Source: Scytalidium lignicola (lineage: Eukaryota > Ascomycota > Leotiomycetes). From it: a DNA stretch of 64,000 bases. The DNA lies in contig NCSJ02000142.1 in NCBI GenBank assembly GCA_002812745.2, positions 1 through 64,000 of the forward strand. The letters run 5' to 3'. The notes under the pieces were generated by a model. The model worked only from the letters and a program-made list of their open reading frames with translations, did no database searches and was not told the DNA's origin. Below, in pieces: positions 44,084 to 56,214 of this stretch. The position numbers and the translations under genes are program-made. Positions within the stretch are counted from its first letter, which is position 1; every line of letters begins with the position of its first letter.

Positions 44084-47000
44084 TCTCCAGCGTATCCCGT
44101 GGTCGGTAACTTGCCTGAGTTCAAAGCCGGGGAGAGTATCCCAAGGCTACTTGAGCTATATTATCGTGGGCAGTCGTGAACTGACGGATGAGCTCTGCGA
44201 CGAAACGCGATTTCACAAATCAGTCCATGCTTCGTTGGAAACGCTTCGAGCTGGTATCAAGGACGCCTTGTTCACAGCGCACCATGGCGAACCCAATTGG
44301 GCAATAGCCCACCGGGTTCTTACTCCAATTTTTGGACCATTGAAGATTCGAGAGATGTTTGATAACATGTACGATATCGCACAGCAGCTGTGTCTTAAAT
44401 GGTAAAAACGCTTTTTTGTCTTTGTATAATTATCCTTGAGACTGACATTCTTTAAGGGCTCGGTTTGACCAGGCCATCGATATCACTGCCGATTTCACGA
44501 GACTCACCCTCGATACAATTGCTTTATGTTCCATGGACTACCGCTTCAATAGCTTCTATAGCGGGAACGACATGCATCCGTTTGTGGAATCCATGATTCG
44601 CTGGTTAAGGGAGGCAGACAAAAAATCCATGTTGCCGGGGTTTATTGATTCCATGCGATGGCACACTAATAAAGTGTGGATCAAACAATTCGAGTCGATG
44701 AAAAAGACTAGTAGAGAAATAATAGAGTATCGGCGGAAACATCCTGATGATACAAACGATCTGTTAACGGCGCTGCTGAATGGTCGGGATCCTAAAACCG
44801 GGCTGGGCTTGGATGACGAGACTATTGTCAACAATCTCATAACCTTCTTGATTGCAGGACACGAGACCACCTCCGGACTCCTCTCTTTCACGTTTTATTA
44901 CATGTTGAAAACTCCTGGCGTGTATGCTGCAGCCCAGAAAGAGGTCGATGATATGATTGGTTCAGATGGTCTCCGAGTTGAGCACGTCTCAAAACTTCCT
45001 TATATTGAGAGCATGCTTAGGGAAACCTTGCGGATCATGCCGACAGCGCCTGCTTTCGCCGTTACGCCTAAGAAGGATGAGACTATCGGCGGTAAATACA
45101 AAGTCAGTAAAGGACAGAGTATTCTTATTTTCCTTCCTGCGGTTCATACAGACGAGGCTGTCTGGGGTAAAGATGCCAAAGAATTTAGACCCGAGAGAAT
45201 GATGGATATAAATTTCAAGGATCTCCCGTCCAATAGTTGGAAACCTTTCGGTAATGGTGCGCGTGGTTGTATCGGCAGAGGCTTTGCATGGCAGGAGGCA
45301 GTTCTCGTAGGTTTCTCGTGGTTCCCAATCAGTTCTGTTGCCGGCTAACCAGTTACAGGTAATGGCTTTGTTACTCAAAAGCTTTGACATCCGGCTTGAT
45401 GATCCATCTTATACTCTTCGAATTAAGGAGACACTGACTATAAAACCGGATGGGTTCCGCATTCGTGTTTCTCCTCGGAAAGGTCTTAAACCAACCTATC
45501 TAGCTATGTCGCTAATTTCGTCTGGGGACAGCATTAAGTTCCAGAATGGCTTCCATTCAGCACCAGCCTCTCAACTATCTGGAGGGGATATTGGGAAGTC
45601 CTTGTGTATTTTGTATGGCTCTAACCAAGGCACATGTGATTCGTTGGCAAGACGTCTTGCGATTAATGCTCGAGCTCATGGTTTTGGGACAACTAACATT
45701 GACACTCTAAACTCTGCCAAAGGAACCTTACCTGTGGATAAGCCTGTAGTTATTATTACTACATCGTATGACGGGAATCCAACAGAAGATGCCGCGGAAT
45801 TTGTTAGTTGGCTGGAGCAGGCGGCAAAACAAAGTGGTCGGCTAGAGAAGGTAACATTCGCGGTTTTCGGATGTGGTGAGCTTTTATATTCCGCAGTTCT
45901 CGTTCCACTTCTTATATTTTTATAGGTAATCATGACTGGAACAAGACATTCCACAGAATTCCTAAATTGGTAGACGAGCTCTTAGAGAAGGCAGGCGCCA
46001 AACGACTGTGCCAACTAGGGATAACGGATGTGGCTTCAGATGATATCTTTGCTACTTTCCAGGCGTGGGAAGAATCTCAATTATGGCCCACACTGGCTGG
46101 AGGAGAATCTGTGCACCTGCCGGGACCACCGTCAACTACTCCAGAGGTTGAAGTTCTACCACCACCTCGCTTTTTGATGCGGAAGAACCTCTTAAAGGGT
46201 ATTGTTACTGAGACAAGATCACTCTCAACAACGGGAGACAAAGTGCATCTCTCTGTTAAACTCCCTGAAGGTACCACTTACCGTTCTGGAGATCACATGG
46301 CTGTCTTACCAGTGACACCAAATAGCGTCGTCAGACGAGCTCTGTCAAGGTTCCACCTAATACCTGATAGCATGCTTTCAATCCACTCTGAAGGCTCTCA
46401 GGGACTTCCTACAAGTCTGCCAATATCTGCCTCGGATTTACTGGGGGCGTATGTTGATTTGTGCCAGCCGACATCTCTACAGGTAAGTCCGAGCTTCAAT
46501 TTTATGTTTTTATAATATTTTAAGAGATATATAGGACATAGAAGCACTTTTAAAGATGGCATCTAGCGACAGCGAAAAGTCTGGACTAGAAAAGCTAAAA
46601 ACTAGCATCAGTAATGCTGAAACGGGATCTGTATCAATCAAACCATCCGTTCTCGATATTTTAGAGCGCTTCCCAACTTTGGACATATCTATTGATAAAT
46701 TCCTTGGCATGGCTAGGCCTATGAGGCCAAGGACATATTCTATCTCCTCAAGCCCGAATTCCAGAAATCTTGAAGCTACGATAACCTGGAAAGTCATCGA
46801 CGAAGCCTCCTGGGATAAATCCACCCGATTTTTAGGTATTTGTTCGAATTACCTCGCCGGACTAAGGAATGGGGAAGGTTTATTTGTTAATATACACTCA
46901 GCACAACCCTGCTGGCATCCCCCCGATAATCCAGCTGATTCACCTATGATCATGATTGGTGCTGGTACTGGTCTCGCCCCTTTCCGTGGATTCCTGCAGG

Positions 47001-47404
47001 ATCGAATGAATCTTTATAAAGCTAACAAATCTCTCGCGCCTGCTATTTTGTTCTTTGGGTGTCGTCGCCCTGATACAGACGATTTGTATCGCATCGAGCT
47101 CGATGAGATGGAGAGGGCCGGGATAGTCAGCGTCTTTCGAGCGTATAGTAGGGCAACGGATAGCTCGGAAGCGAAGGGAGCTCGCTATGTCCAAGACCGT
47201 GTGGCCCTGGAAGCGGCAAAAGTTTTGGAACTATGGAGGCATGGGGCACGAATCTACATCTGTGGCAGTCGACCAATGGCAAATAGTATAAAGGTAACTT
47301 TGGGCAAGATTCTCTGTCTTACGGCTGATCACGAAAAATTCGGGTCGGCTGAAAACTGGTTTGATCAACTCCCACGAGAACGCTTTGTGTCTGAGATTTT
47401 CTAG
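44084..47404 (+). CDS. CYP505-type self-sufficient P450 (P450-reductase fusion), 5' end damaged
   Basis: Exon pieces are ~44084-44401, 44457-45306, 45359-45875, 45926-46482 and 46535-47404. The P450 half shows [42 protein letters not shown], ExxR in LRETLRI, and heme loop [10 protein letters not shown]. After a linker comes the FMN-binding flavodoxin domain ([17 protein letters not shown]), then the FAD domain ([11 protein letters not shown]) and NADPH domain ([27 protein letters not shown]), as in P450foxy/BM3 fatty-acid hydroxylases. The 5' end is abnormal. [24 protein letters not shown] is in a different frame from [11 protein letters not shown], about 15-20 residues are missing between them, and no ATG precedes it. 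The remaining ~1000 codons have no stop. Either a recent pseudogene or an assembly gap. Confidence 0.8.
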
Positions 47405-50203
47405 GAGCGTTACAATTGAGCCAAAAAAGCTGTATGATGTGTAGCGTGTTATGGAGTACTGGTAGATGGAATCTTATCTTGTTTAATTGTCAATTTCAGT
47501 TATTTTTAGTATACAGTAGGAACAGTCGAAATGTATAATTATGGACCATCGTAAGTTATTAGCTGCATCAGCTCAGATTCAGATGGGCTTTGCATTAATT
47601 TACTTATATATGTTCCAGCCCATACGTGAATTCCGCCCATTCATGAATCGCCTAGGCGATACGNAAATAAACACCTTATTTTCTACTTTTTTTAAAGTAA
47701 ACTCCATATATTTCTTTTAATATTATATGATAATTAAATTCTAGAGATTTCAAGCCTTAAAACGATATAAAAATTATATAATAATTCTTAATACAACATT
47801 AGTTAAAGATATTTATACCTTAAATAACAGCTTAATTATAAAAAAAGTTTATATGGTGAGCCGCTATCTTCTTTTTCCGTTCTTTGGCGGGCTTCCGGAA
47901 TTTACTGCAAAATTGAACAAATTCATCCTCAGAAATCTCAATAATCACATAATAATATTCAGCCAAATTTTATAATTTATTTACATGTTGGTAGACTAGT
48001 CACATGGGATTGTAAATATGTACTAGTCCAAATTAGGTAGTGGGGAGCTATAACCTTAAGTTACAACTCCACCCTACCACCACCTTCCGAATACGACCAC
48101 AATTAGTATATCACCTATAAAGTGTTCTCGGTAGTGTACCGATAATTCAATTATTTTGTAGTGAGCATGAAAATTTTGATATAATAGCTTTTATGGTTCA
48201 TGTTATGCCTAAGAGAATTGTCTCGGCTTCTAGGGTCCGGGCCAGGTTTGGCAGTGTTTATAATATTTGAGAAACCAGGGAGTCTAATATTTGGAAGATG
48301 GATTTGTTTAAGTTTACGGCAAATTTTAGTAGCCTGCCGGATCATAACTCAACAAGATTTAGATTTATTTCCTGTAGCTTTAGAATCTGTGACATGCCTC
48401 AGGGCCTCAGGTTCTCGGAGCCAAGAGTTTTATTTAAAGAGTGATATAAAAACCCTCTAATAACTCTGACTAACAAGTCTATAAATTTGATCTTACTTAT
48501 GATTGTTAACTGAAATTTAGACATATTTCTACCATTTTAAGTGTGATTATAATTATAATTTGGAACTAGCTGACTGTTTAACTAGAACGTATAGTGTTTG
48601 AAGGTTAAACCGAACAACTAGTTGATGTTCGGTAATCGATATTTGAGATCTTCTCCAAGGGGATTAGAATTTTAATCCTCTAGATGAGCCGTTTCTTACG
48701 AAGTCCTGGAGCGAATTAGACATATAACTAAAATATTAAAAGAGAATGAGCAGTGGACGACCGCAATATTGATCTCGTATCATATTATATTAAAGACATT
48801 GCCTCTGGCAAGTACCGCCTGGAGAACCTCATGCCTGCATTTGATTCCTAATGGTGTAGTTGATTTGCAGTGCTTACGGGCAGATGATCTAGTCCGATGA
48901 ACTTGATTCACTGAATGAGCGGAATAGCTCCCTTAAGGTCTGCAAATGAGATGGATAGACTTCCTCCGCAGATGTTGAAGTTTCGAGACCGAGAGAGCGT
49001 ACGACCAATTGGAGGCTAGCGGCGGGGCAGCACCTGTCAGTGGAGGATGGAAGCACGACCCGCTCCGCTTCCGCTTTGGACGATGTTACCGTGAGTACGG
49101 AGTATTTGGATCAATTTAGCAATTCCACCGACTAACAAATGGCGATAAGATGGTGAACAGGGTACACTAGGATTGTACTTTCTGTATACAGGAATGAATC
49201 ATAACATTGCTTTCTGCCATCATGTAAAACCCATCATTAGCTTTCTCTTCTAGGGCGAGCCCACACAACTAAGGGTTTAAAGGGAGCCCTGCACACCTAT
49301 TTAATAAGTAAAGTTCCGGATCCCTGGATATTTTCTTGGGTAGCTGATTTATAAATGATAGAGCTGGAATTAGGAAACAGTTAGAAAAGGTTATGAAGCC
49401 GCTCTTAGCGGGCTAGTCCTAGCTATTGCTGACCGCCATATGCGGAAGCAGATAAGACAGGGCGTTCTCGACTCAAGCTGATATCTGTAGCCCTACACTG
49501 CTACACCTACTCACCTGCGTTGTCTGTTACTTTTACTAAGTCCCGTGAGATGTCTCTTCAACTGATGATTGGTAAAGTTCTAAAGTATTCATATGAAACA
49601 ATCAAATATGATAATATAAACGTCCCCACCAATTGTAGATCACGAGATTCCCCCGAGACTAAGCCAATGGTATAATAAACTTGAGATTACTGGGAAGTGC
49701 GATTCAACTGCCGTGGGAAGCTGTATAGTCTTTTATATGCATGCAAAACCCAAAATATCATCGATTCTTGTACGCATTTCTTTAACCATGGTTATGTCTT
49801 GATACCCATCCAATTCTCTTACAAGACCAGTTTCTCTGCTTTTGCGGATAGCATACGTAGACCTCAAAAGGACGGTAAGTATACAGATCTCCGTGTAAAA
49901 AAGTAATAGGAGAGCCACGGCTGAGATACCGTATGTTATATCGAGACAGATAATTCGTCGAAAGACGGGTTGATCAGGAAAGCGCTTGTAATGCAAAGGC
50001 ACATACAGCATCATGACAGTCCATCAATGGGAGATCAATTACGCTGACGGTTAGAGACGGGATGACTTGGACTTGTCTTTCAAGATATTGTATATATAAA
50101 GGCGGATGGTCTCCCTAACTCTTCTATTTCTCAAATAATTAAATCTCGATCAATAATCGTGTATCTCAAAAAAATTTAATTTACAATTCCTTATATATTC
50201 AAG
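47405..50203. other. 2.8 kb intergenic, no gene recognised
   Basis: AT-rich stretches near 47.7-48.2 kb look like old repeat decay. There is an N at 47664, beside the 12-bp palindrome TCGCCTAGGCGA. A 93-codon minus-strand frame at 49733-50014 has one hydrophobic segment but no family resemblance. The right end holds the promoter of the inhibitor gene. Confidence 0.4.
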
Positions 50204-50878
50204 ATGGCTGAAATCCAACCTGGTATCTACATGGTTTTCAGCAACATCGATCATTTCCAGACATCTGTTTCCATATCCTCCGGGGAGGATATGAGTCTTC
50301 TGCCTAAGAAGGTTTCACTCATCAAGCCAGGAGATGAAGGTCACAAGGTATTATGTTTGTCCATGAGATTTCTCATGTCTTATACTCTTCTTAAATTTGA
50401 GAATAACTACCACTGACAAACCTTCAACACAGTGGGAAGTCAGAAAGATTGAGGGGAACCTATACCGCCTCTCGATCAATAACGCAGTGGTAGCCAGCAA
50501 AGATGACAACGTGTACGCTCACCCCATAAAGCAACATAGTGTTGATGAATTGTGGAAGTTCTTTCCAGATCTACGACTTTGTGAAGGAGTCTATACGTTT
50601 GTCTATGCTGGTCCGTATGGTGCAAGTGTATTGTACTAAATTGAAGTATAGTGTTAGAAACATTACGGACGGCAAAGGGTGGGGTATAGCGGACGACGGG
50701 CAGGTATGTTTATGTTTCTTTTGAGCTATTTATGGGGTAAAATACGAATCGACAAGCGAACTGAATGGTCAACTGATTACGTTTTGGATCACAGGTTAAG
50801 CTCCAGCCTATACCGTCGCCTCTAGCTGGCCTTCCTTACCAGCTTTTCAAATTTGTCAGAATCTCGGACGATAACTAA
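50204..50878 (+). CDS. I66-like beta-trefoil serine protease inhibitor (cospin type)
   Basis: Four exons: 50204-50347, 50433-50596, 50652-50703 and 50795-50878 (147 aa). This is the normal size for the family. The order of blocks fits mushroom cospin-like MEROPS I66 inhibitors: GIYMVFSN near the start, LLPKKVSLIKPG, WEVRKIEGNLYRLSINN, VDELWKFFP, VYTVRNITDGKGWGI across intron 3, and a final LAGLPYQLFKFVRI. There is no signal peptide, so it is cytosolic. Family members block trypsin-like proteases and are thought to deter grazers. Exon joins were chosen because they keep both frame and these blocks. The assignment rests on remembered family pattern, not a search. Confidence 0.65.
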
Positions 50879-51210
50879 GGGCATCGTGAATTTGTCGAAG
50901 ATCTTGGGGAAGCTGAGAACCAATCAAGGAACTCAGGTCGTGGCAACCCATTTCTTCGAGTTGTTTCTTTTGGCTGTTTCTAAATAAGTGCTATTAGGTG
51001 CTTCAGTCTAGGAACCCAATCACTAGGTTTTTGAACAATAAAGAAGCAATTGAATGTGCTTTATATATGCCGTGTCCAAATCGTTGACTCTAAATAACCA
51101 ACTAACCAGAGTACCACCTAAAACAGTGCAGCATGCTCAAAATATACATGTAATAATTACGAAAGAAAAACTGCGGATTCTTTTCAAGTAAGCAAGGCTA
51201 ACTTATCTAC
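50879..51210. other. Convergent 3' spacer
   Basis: Spacer between the inhibitor gene and the protoglobin gene. Nothing recognised. Confidence 0.4.
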
Positions 51211-52361
51211 CTATGCAAGAGAAGTGGACCCGCCATTCTCTTGTGATTGTGTTGGTGTTGGTATCGCTTCCGCAGTCTCTGCATCCGTCTTCCCTGTCTT
51301 CTTCTCATCGCCCACCGACAGATTCTGCATACCCCTCGCCATGCCACTAAATGGACACCCACCACTTGGCAAAGTAGATGAAGTAGACGCACTTGGTGCA
51401 TTTTTGGATGTTGCTTCCAGAGTATTAATCATATCAGTCTGAACGCTATCCGACGAGCTCTCCCCTCCCTCACTATCCTCATCGTACGCCAATATTTTCT
51501 TGCCATGGAGATATCCCTCCTTCTCTATAACAAGTTCTTCCTCTTCTTCCCCCTCCTTGAATTCGTCACCGTCTCGTACATACCATTTAGCAAACAGGTC
51601 GTTCTGGATCCAGATCACCTTGCTGAGGGCCTTGATTAAGGCAATCTTTCTTTGTAGTGGTAGACGTGGATGTGAGAGGATTGCTTCGGTTAAGATATCT
51701 TGGATGAAGGAGAGGCAGACGCCAATGTGAATATACTCGACATGTAGTGGATGAGCACGACCTAAGCCAACATGCATCATTCTAGAGGCAGGGAAGAACT
51801 TGTCAGCGCATTGAAAACAGTAATACGACTTTCATAGATTTGGAACGTCACATACCCAACCTTGTCCAAATATTCCCAAAACTCCATCTGAGTTGGATCG
51901 GAACAGATCTTGTTAAGGTAGGCCCTCAAGAAAGCTTTGCGGTGCAAGAGCTGCGGGCTATTTTCATCCGGCACTTCATCCATGGGACCCTCAAAGCTTG
52001 TGCTACGAGTCTCGAAAGCTCGTGCTGTGATATCATATTGCAGCAATTTTCTGTAGACAATATTGACGATAGCGGGGATCAGAGCCTTGATGTACTTGGC
52101 TCCCGAGACCAGGGCCTGAATATCTTCTGTAGAAGAGCATAGTTAGATAATTGCGACAGGTTTAAGCGTTATTGAGGGAGAAATTTAATTAAAAGACAAG
52201 TGAATAAATTGTGGAAATTAATTTTCCTGAAAATGGTCATAATGGTTTTACTTACGGCTGCCGAAGTCCAGAAAGCTGTGAAGATACTGTATTCGAGCAT
52301 CGAGGTTGGTGTAGAGTGATTTGCGGTCGATGTGCTGAATTGGGCGAGAGATTGGACCCAT
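51211..52361 (-). CDS. Protoglobin-domain (globin-sensor) protein
   Basis: Three exons: 52361-52256, 52126-51856 and 51781-51211 (315 aa). Residues ~10-200 match the fungal protoglobin domain: RIQYLHSFLDF, GAKYIKALIPAIVNIVYRKLLQYD, HRKAFLRAYLNKICSDP, YLDKVGMMHVGLGRAHPLHVEYIHIG, HPRLPLQRKIALIKALSKVIWIQNDLFAKWYV. The His-rich GRAHPLHVEYIHIG region is where the heme ligand is expected. The C-terminal ~110 residues are acidic then Ser/Thr-rich and disordered, with a GGCPFSGMA motif. No enzymatic output domain (such as cyclase or kinase) is attached. It is probably an intracellular heme gas-binding or redox protein. The role in fungi is unknown. Confidence 0.88.
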
Positions 52362-54705
52362 TTTGGGTAGATTGTGTTATTTAGTGGGGTCGCTTCCCAC
52401 CAGAGGTGCTTGTAAATGATGCCTGGGCGGTTCCCGTAACTTTACGCAGTTCTAAGCTATTTATAGTATATCGAACGATCACGATTTGCTCTCAAAAGAT
52501 AGGAAGACGTGAGATTCAAGGATATGATTGATTTGGCAAGAAACTGGAAAATATGAGAATAATGTACGGTTGTGGCGGGCTATAAAAACATTTGCAGACT
52601 TGCACTTTCCGAGGGATGCTCGTCAAGGTGGTGGTCTGATCGGGCGGTGCTTGGTGGACAGCCGTCAGAGTCTTGGTGCTGAGCAAAACCACACGCCTAA
52701 TCAATCGTACCACACCGCGGTCATTCGATATAGCTGAGCTCTCAAACTTATCGATTTCCTTGGGACTGCCGCAATGTCCCGCGCAGTCTTTGGGGGCTTT
52801 AATCGCGCAATAGTGGAGAAGCTATGAATTAAATGGACCAGCGCGTCGATTCCGTTGCATTCAACCGCATATGGTACGAAAGGCACTATTCTATTGTATG
52901 GTGCGTGATTGGCGAGCATTTATTTTGTAGCCAGAGTCTTCTTGGGCGATGGAAGATTCGGCAAATAGACATCTGATCTCCAGGGCCGGACCGCGTTACG
53001 TACAGTGGTCTCTTTGTGTGATTGCATAAGAGGCGTTTCCCTCGGGCTCTGATCTTGGACATGAAACCAGGGGTCCTGAATCGAAAAGCGTTTCGATCTA
53101 GGATCTCTCATCTCGGTCCCTGGACGGTTGCATGTACTGTAAGAATTGTGGCGTTGATATTCCTGCATAGAGCCTGATCCCCACTGTGGAGAAAGCCTGT
53201 CGTGATCAAATTATACGGGAACGCCTCGATTCTGTCCAATGATGCAGTCCGTTCTGTACCGCTGAAAACCTCGGTTGCATTACTGTACTGCCATGTTTAC
53301 TTCCCCATCTCCCTATCTTGTACCTGCTGTATCAGGCTCGAGGTCACGCAATGCCAAAGACTTGAAACATGGCCTGTGGAATATTGGACAAGACAGTCAC
53401 CACCGTTTAGAACATATTGTAGAATTCAACTTCAACCAAGTTATGCTCTTGTGCATCGAGATAAGCTTAGTGGTGTAAAAATATACGATATGGAGCGAAG
53501 AATGATCTCAACGGTGAGCGTCCATGCGGTCCGGCCCGCTCCCGTCCACACAGCTCCCTCCTTCATTTCCTTTATTGGTTCCGGTGATGGTTAACTGGAG
53601 GTAGAAACATTCCTTTACAATTAAGAGTGCCAATGATTTTATCTGGCAAGAATACTATATCTGCATGATGTGTCGAAATGATAGCCTAGTTGCATGTCTT
53701 GCTTTTTAATGTGTTACGGTCCTAGGTATCTCTCAGCTATACAATGCCAGAGGTTAAAATTAACGGACGACCATGGAAACTTGGCGGTCTCTGAGAACCT
53801 GGGATCCTTAGTGGCACGATGGAGGGAAGACGTGACGTCAATTGGAGGGTCGCTAGAATCTCTGTCATTGGCACTTCTTGAGCGCGAAGAGGATTCTCTT
53901 GAAGTGAGCAGTCTGCTCAAACAGAAGGAGGAATGGAGCAAAAAAAACATAGACTGAGCGTCAATAGTGTATATCCTAAAAATATTGACTTAGGGATACA
54001 CCGTGATCCCAAAATAATGCACGGGTACATTGATGCTAATCTAACTGTGGTAAATAAAGATTTCTGTAGCTATCAAAGATAATAACCTGTCTTAGTCCCT
54101 ACGACTGCATTGTGTTTTTCGTTCTCAAGAACTACTGGATCTAGAGGATTTAAGCCTTCCCTAGTGTTGGTGCCGAAGTCCGTATTATCTCCTCTTCTAG
54201 GGATCCACATTTCGGATAAGGTCACCTTTTCTCTTCGCGTTCAAAATCTAGTAAAAACGTGAATCTGTGATATACGCCAAATGGGTAGTTTAGATGAGCC
54301 TTATGCAGAGTTAGATCTCACTCGGTTAGAAATACTTCTAAATAAGGAGATGAAGAATAGCAGAATGTGAGTAAACTTAAAGAGTGGTTGACCGATTAGT
54401 AGTAGGTGGGTATTAGAATACGCGGGGGATTGGATGATTGCCAGTTTATCATTAGGATAGACTAAAATACGTAGTGTAGGAGATGAATTATTTTGTTCTG
54501 TGAAATTAAAACCCCGAATCTTTCAGGGCGATCCAGTTTTCAAAACCTTTATTAGCAAAGTTGAATCGATATTACAATAATAACTTGAGAGTAGCTTCAG
54601 AATGTTCTCCCATCTATTAGCTTTATTTGTTTAACTAATACCAAATCTCAGAAATCCCTACAACCATTAGCAGCTGAATGGTTTTCCAACGGCTATAGAG
54701 GTGAA
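52362..54705. other. 2.3 kb intergenic, no gene recognised
   Basis: Includes the protoglobin promoter. Several short overlapping open frames on both strands (for example 53694-53957 on +, acidic and helical) show no family resemblance, and none is preferred as a gene. Confidence 0.35.
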
Positions 54706-56214
54706 TTAGCAGTGTTCGATTAATATATCAACATATGGACTCTCACCTCCACTTTCATATGCATCTACGATCAATTTCACCGTGACGTAGGTGCCAGCCA
54801 CACAGATAAAACCTCCACCAGCGATTGTCAAGACACTACATATCAACTGTACAGGTTGAGCTCTCCAGGCACGAATACCATTATGACTCAAATAATAGCT
54901 GTCATGGAGCCAAAAGATCCCAGCTACACCATACGTAAACCAACTCGCGAACAACGAAGCTGCAATTCCAATTAGATATGAGAAAATTGGGACTCCGACT
55001 GCAAGTACAAAGGCCGCAGCGTTCATAATGAGGATTAGTACGCCCCAAACTCCCCATCCTGTGACAGTATGGCTGTGCAGATGACGAGACTGCCTAAACA
55101 AACGCAAGAAAAGAAGTTTAGCAGCTGTATGAGCATACAAACTGCCTGCGATTAAGAAATTAGGAATGGCGATTGCATACGCCGCCTTCTGCCACTTAAT
55201 TGATAAAGAAGAAAAACTCGGTGAGGCCACGGTTGAGCCTAAATACCAGAAATTGACCACGGCGAAGACGACATAAAGAGTGGTCGCGAATCCCTGCAAC
55301 ACATATGCTGCCTTCATTGCATCTCTTGGGTCCTTCATCTCCGAGATCAGAATAAAGAACATGAAGTGTCCGGCATAAGCAAAAACGGGGTTGGTGATAG
55401 ATACGAAAGCATTCACGAAGCTTGGGCTCGCAAATCGTGGGACAGACCGTGGAACAATAGGTGCTACACCCGCCCCAACCATGCCTACGATACCTGCTAC
55501 AAGGATTGAGATCACCGAGAGAATGCACAACCATGAAAGCCTGTCAAGAGTACGCGGGAACGAGAAGAAGAGTGTCGGAATCGCGAAGATACCCGTATAA
55601 AGCATGAGGCAGAGCTTAGAGCTGGAGAGAGCGCTAAGTGCGATTTGACCTGCAAGCAGCTGTCCACCTGTGGCGAAGACGGCAAAGATGATTGTGCCTC
55701 CTGCGAGCACTTCACGACCAACAGGTCCAAAGAGGATGTATCCTGCGTCACCCATATTATGCACGTCCGGGTGGTTGTGTTTGCTGACTTCGTAAATAAA
55801 TCATTCTTCCCTTTATATAATTGAAAGCATGGGTGAAATTGAACATACAATTGTACTAGAAGATATGCAGTATATGTTCCCCATATACCAAGGAAGATAA
55901 TCAAGATGACATTGGGTACAAGCTGTACGAATTATCAGCTATGATCTTATTCATACGATAGTGATATCAAGGATACGTACACCAACGACCCCAGCACTGC
56001 TTGGTAGACTGAGCATGCCGTTAGATACAATCTCCGCAATCATAAGTACAGCAACCATCTGCCATGTCATAGTCTTGTACTTGATGTCGTGTCCGTCTTC
56101 TTCACCAAAAACATCATTTTTCTCTGTGATGGGCGGCGAGGCGCCAACCATGACACCTTCCTCACGATCATATGGGGAAATGTTTAGGTCATCGTAGTAA
56201 TATCTTTTCTCCAT
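54706..56214 (-). CDS. AAAP-family amino acid permease
   Basis: Three exons: 56214-55981, 55922-55849 and 55783-54706 (461 aa). A ~45-residue cytosolic N-terminus leads into about eleven membrane helices of the amino acid/auxin permease (Aa_trans) fold. Typical blocks are TMTWQMVAVLMIAEIVSNGMLSLPS at the first helix, HNHPDVHNMGDAGYILFGPVG after the second, and NPVFAYAGHFMFFILISEMKDPRD in the middle. It resembles the neutral amino-acid permeases of Neurospora Mtr type. Likely a plasma-membrane importer. Confidence 0.9.

Noticed and set aside
47879..47930. Resemblance of AATTTACTGCAAAAT to the arm of the 30.4 kb MITE
   Set aside because: Only 15 bases match, and no opposing inverted copy or TA-flanked end was found nearby.
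49733..50014. 93-codon frame with a hydrophobic segment
   Set aside because: No family resemblance, no supporting splice neighbours, and overlapped by other equally open frames.
53694..53957. 87-codon acidic frame on + overlapped by an equally long frame on -
   Set aside because: Both strands are open and neither shows a domain, so neither can be preferred.
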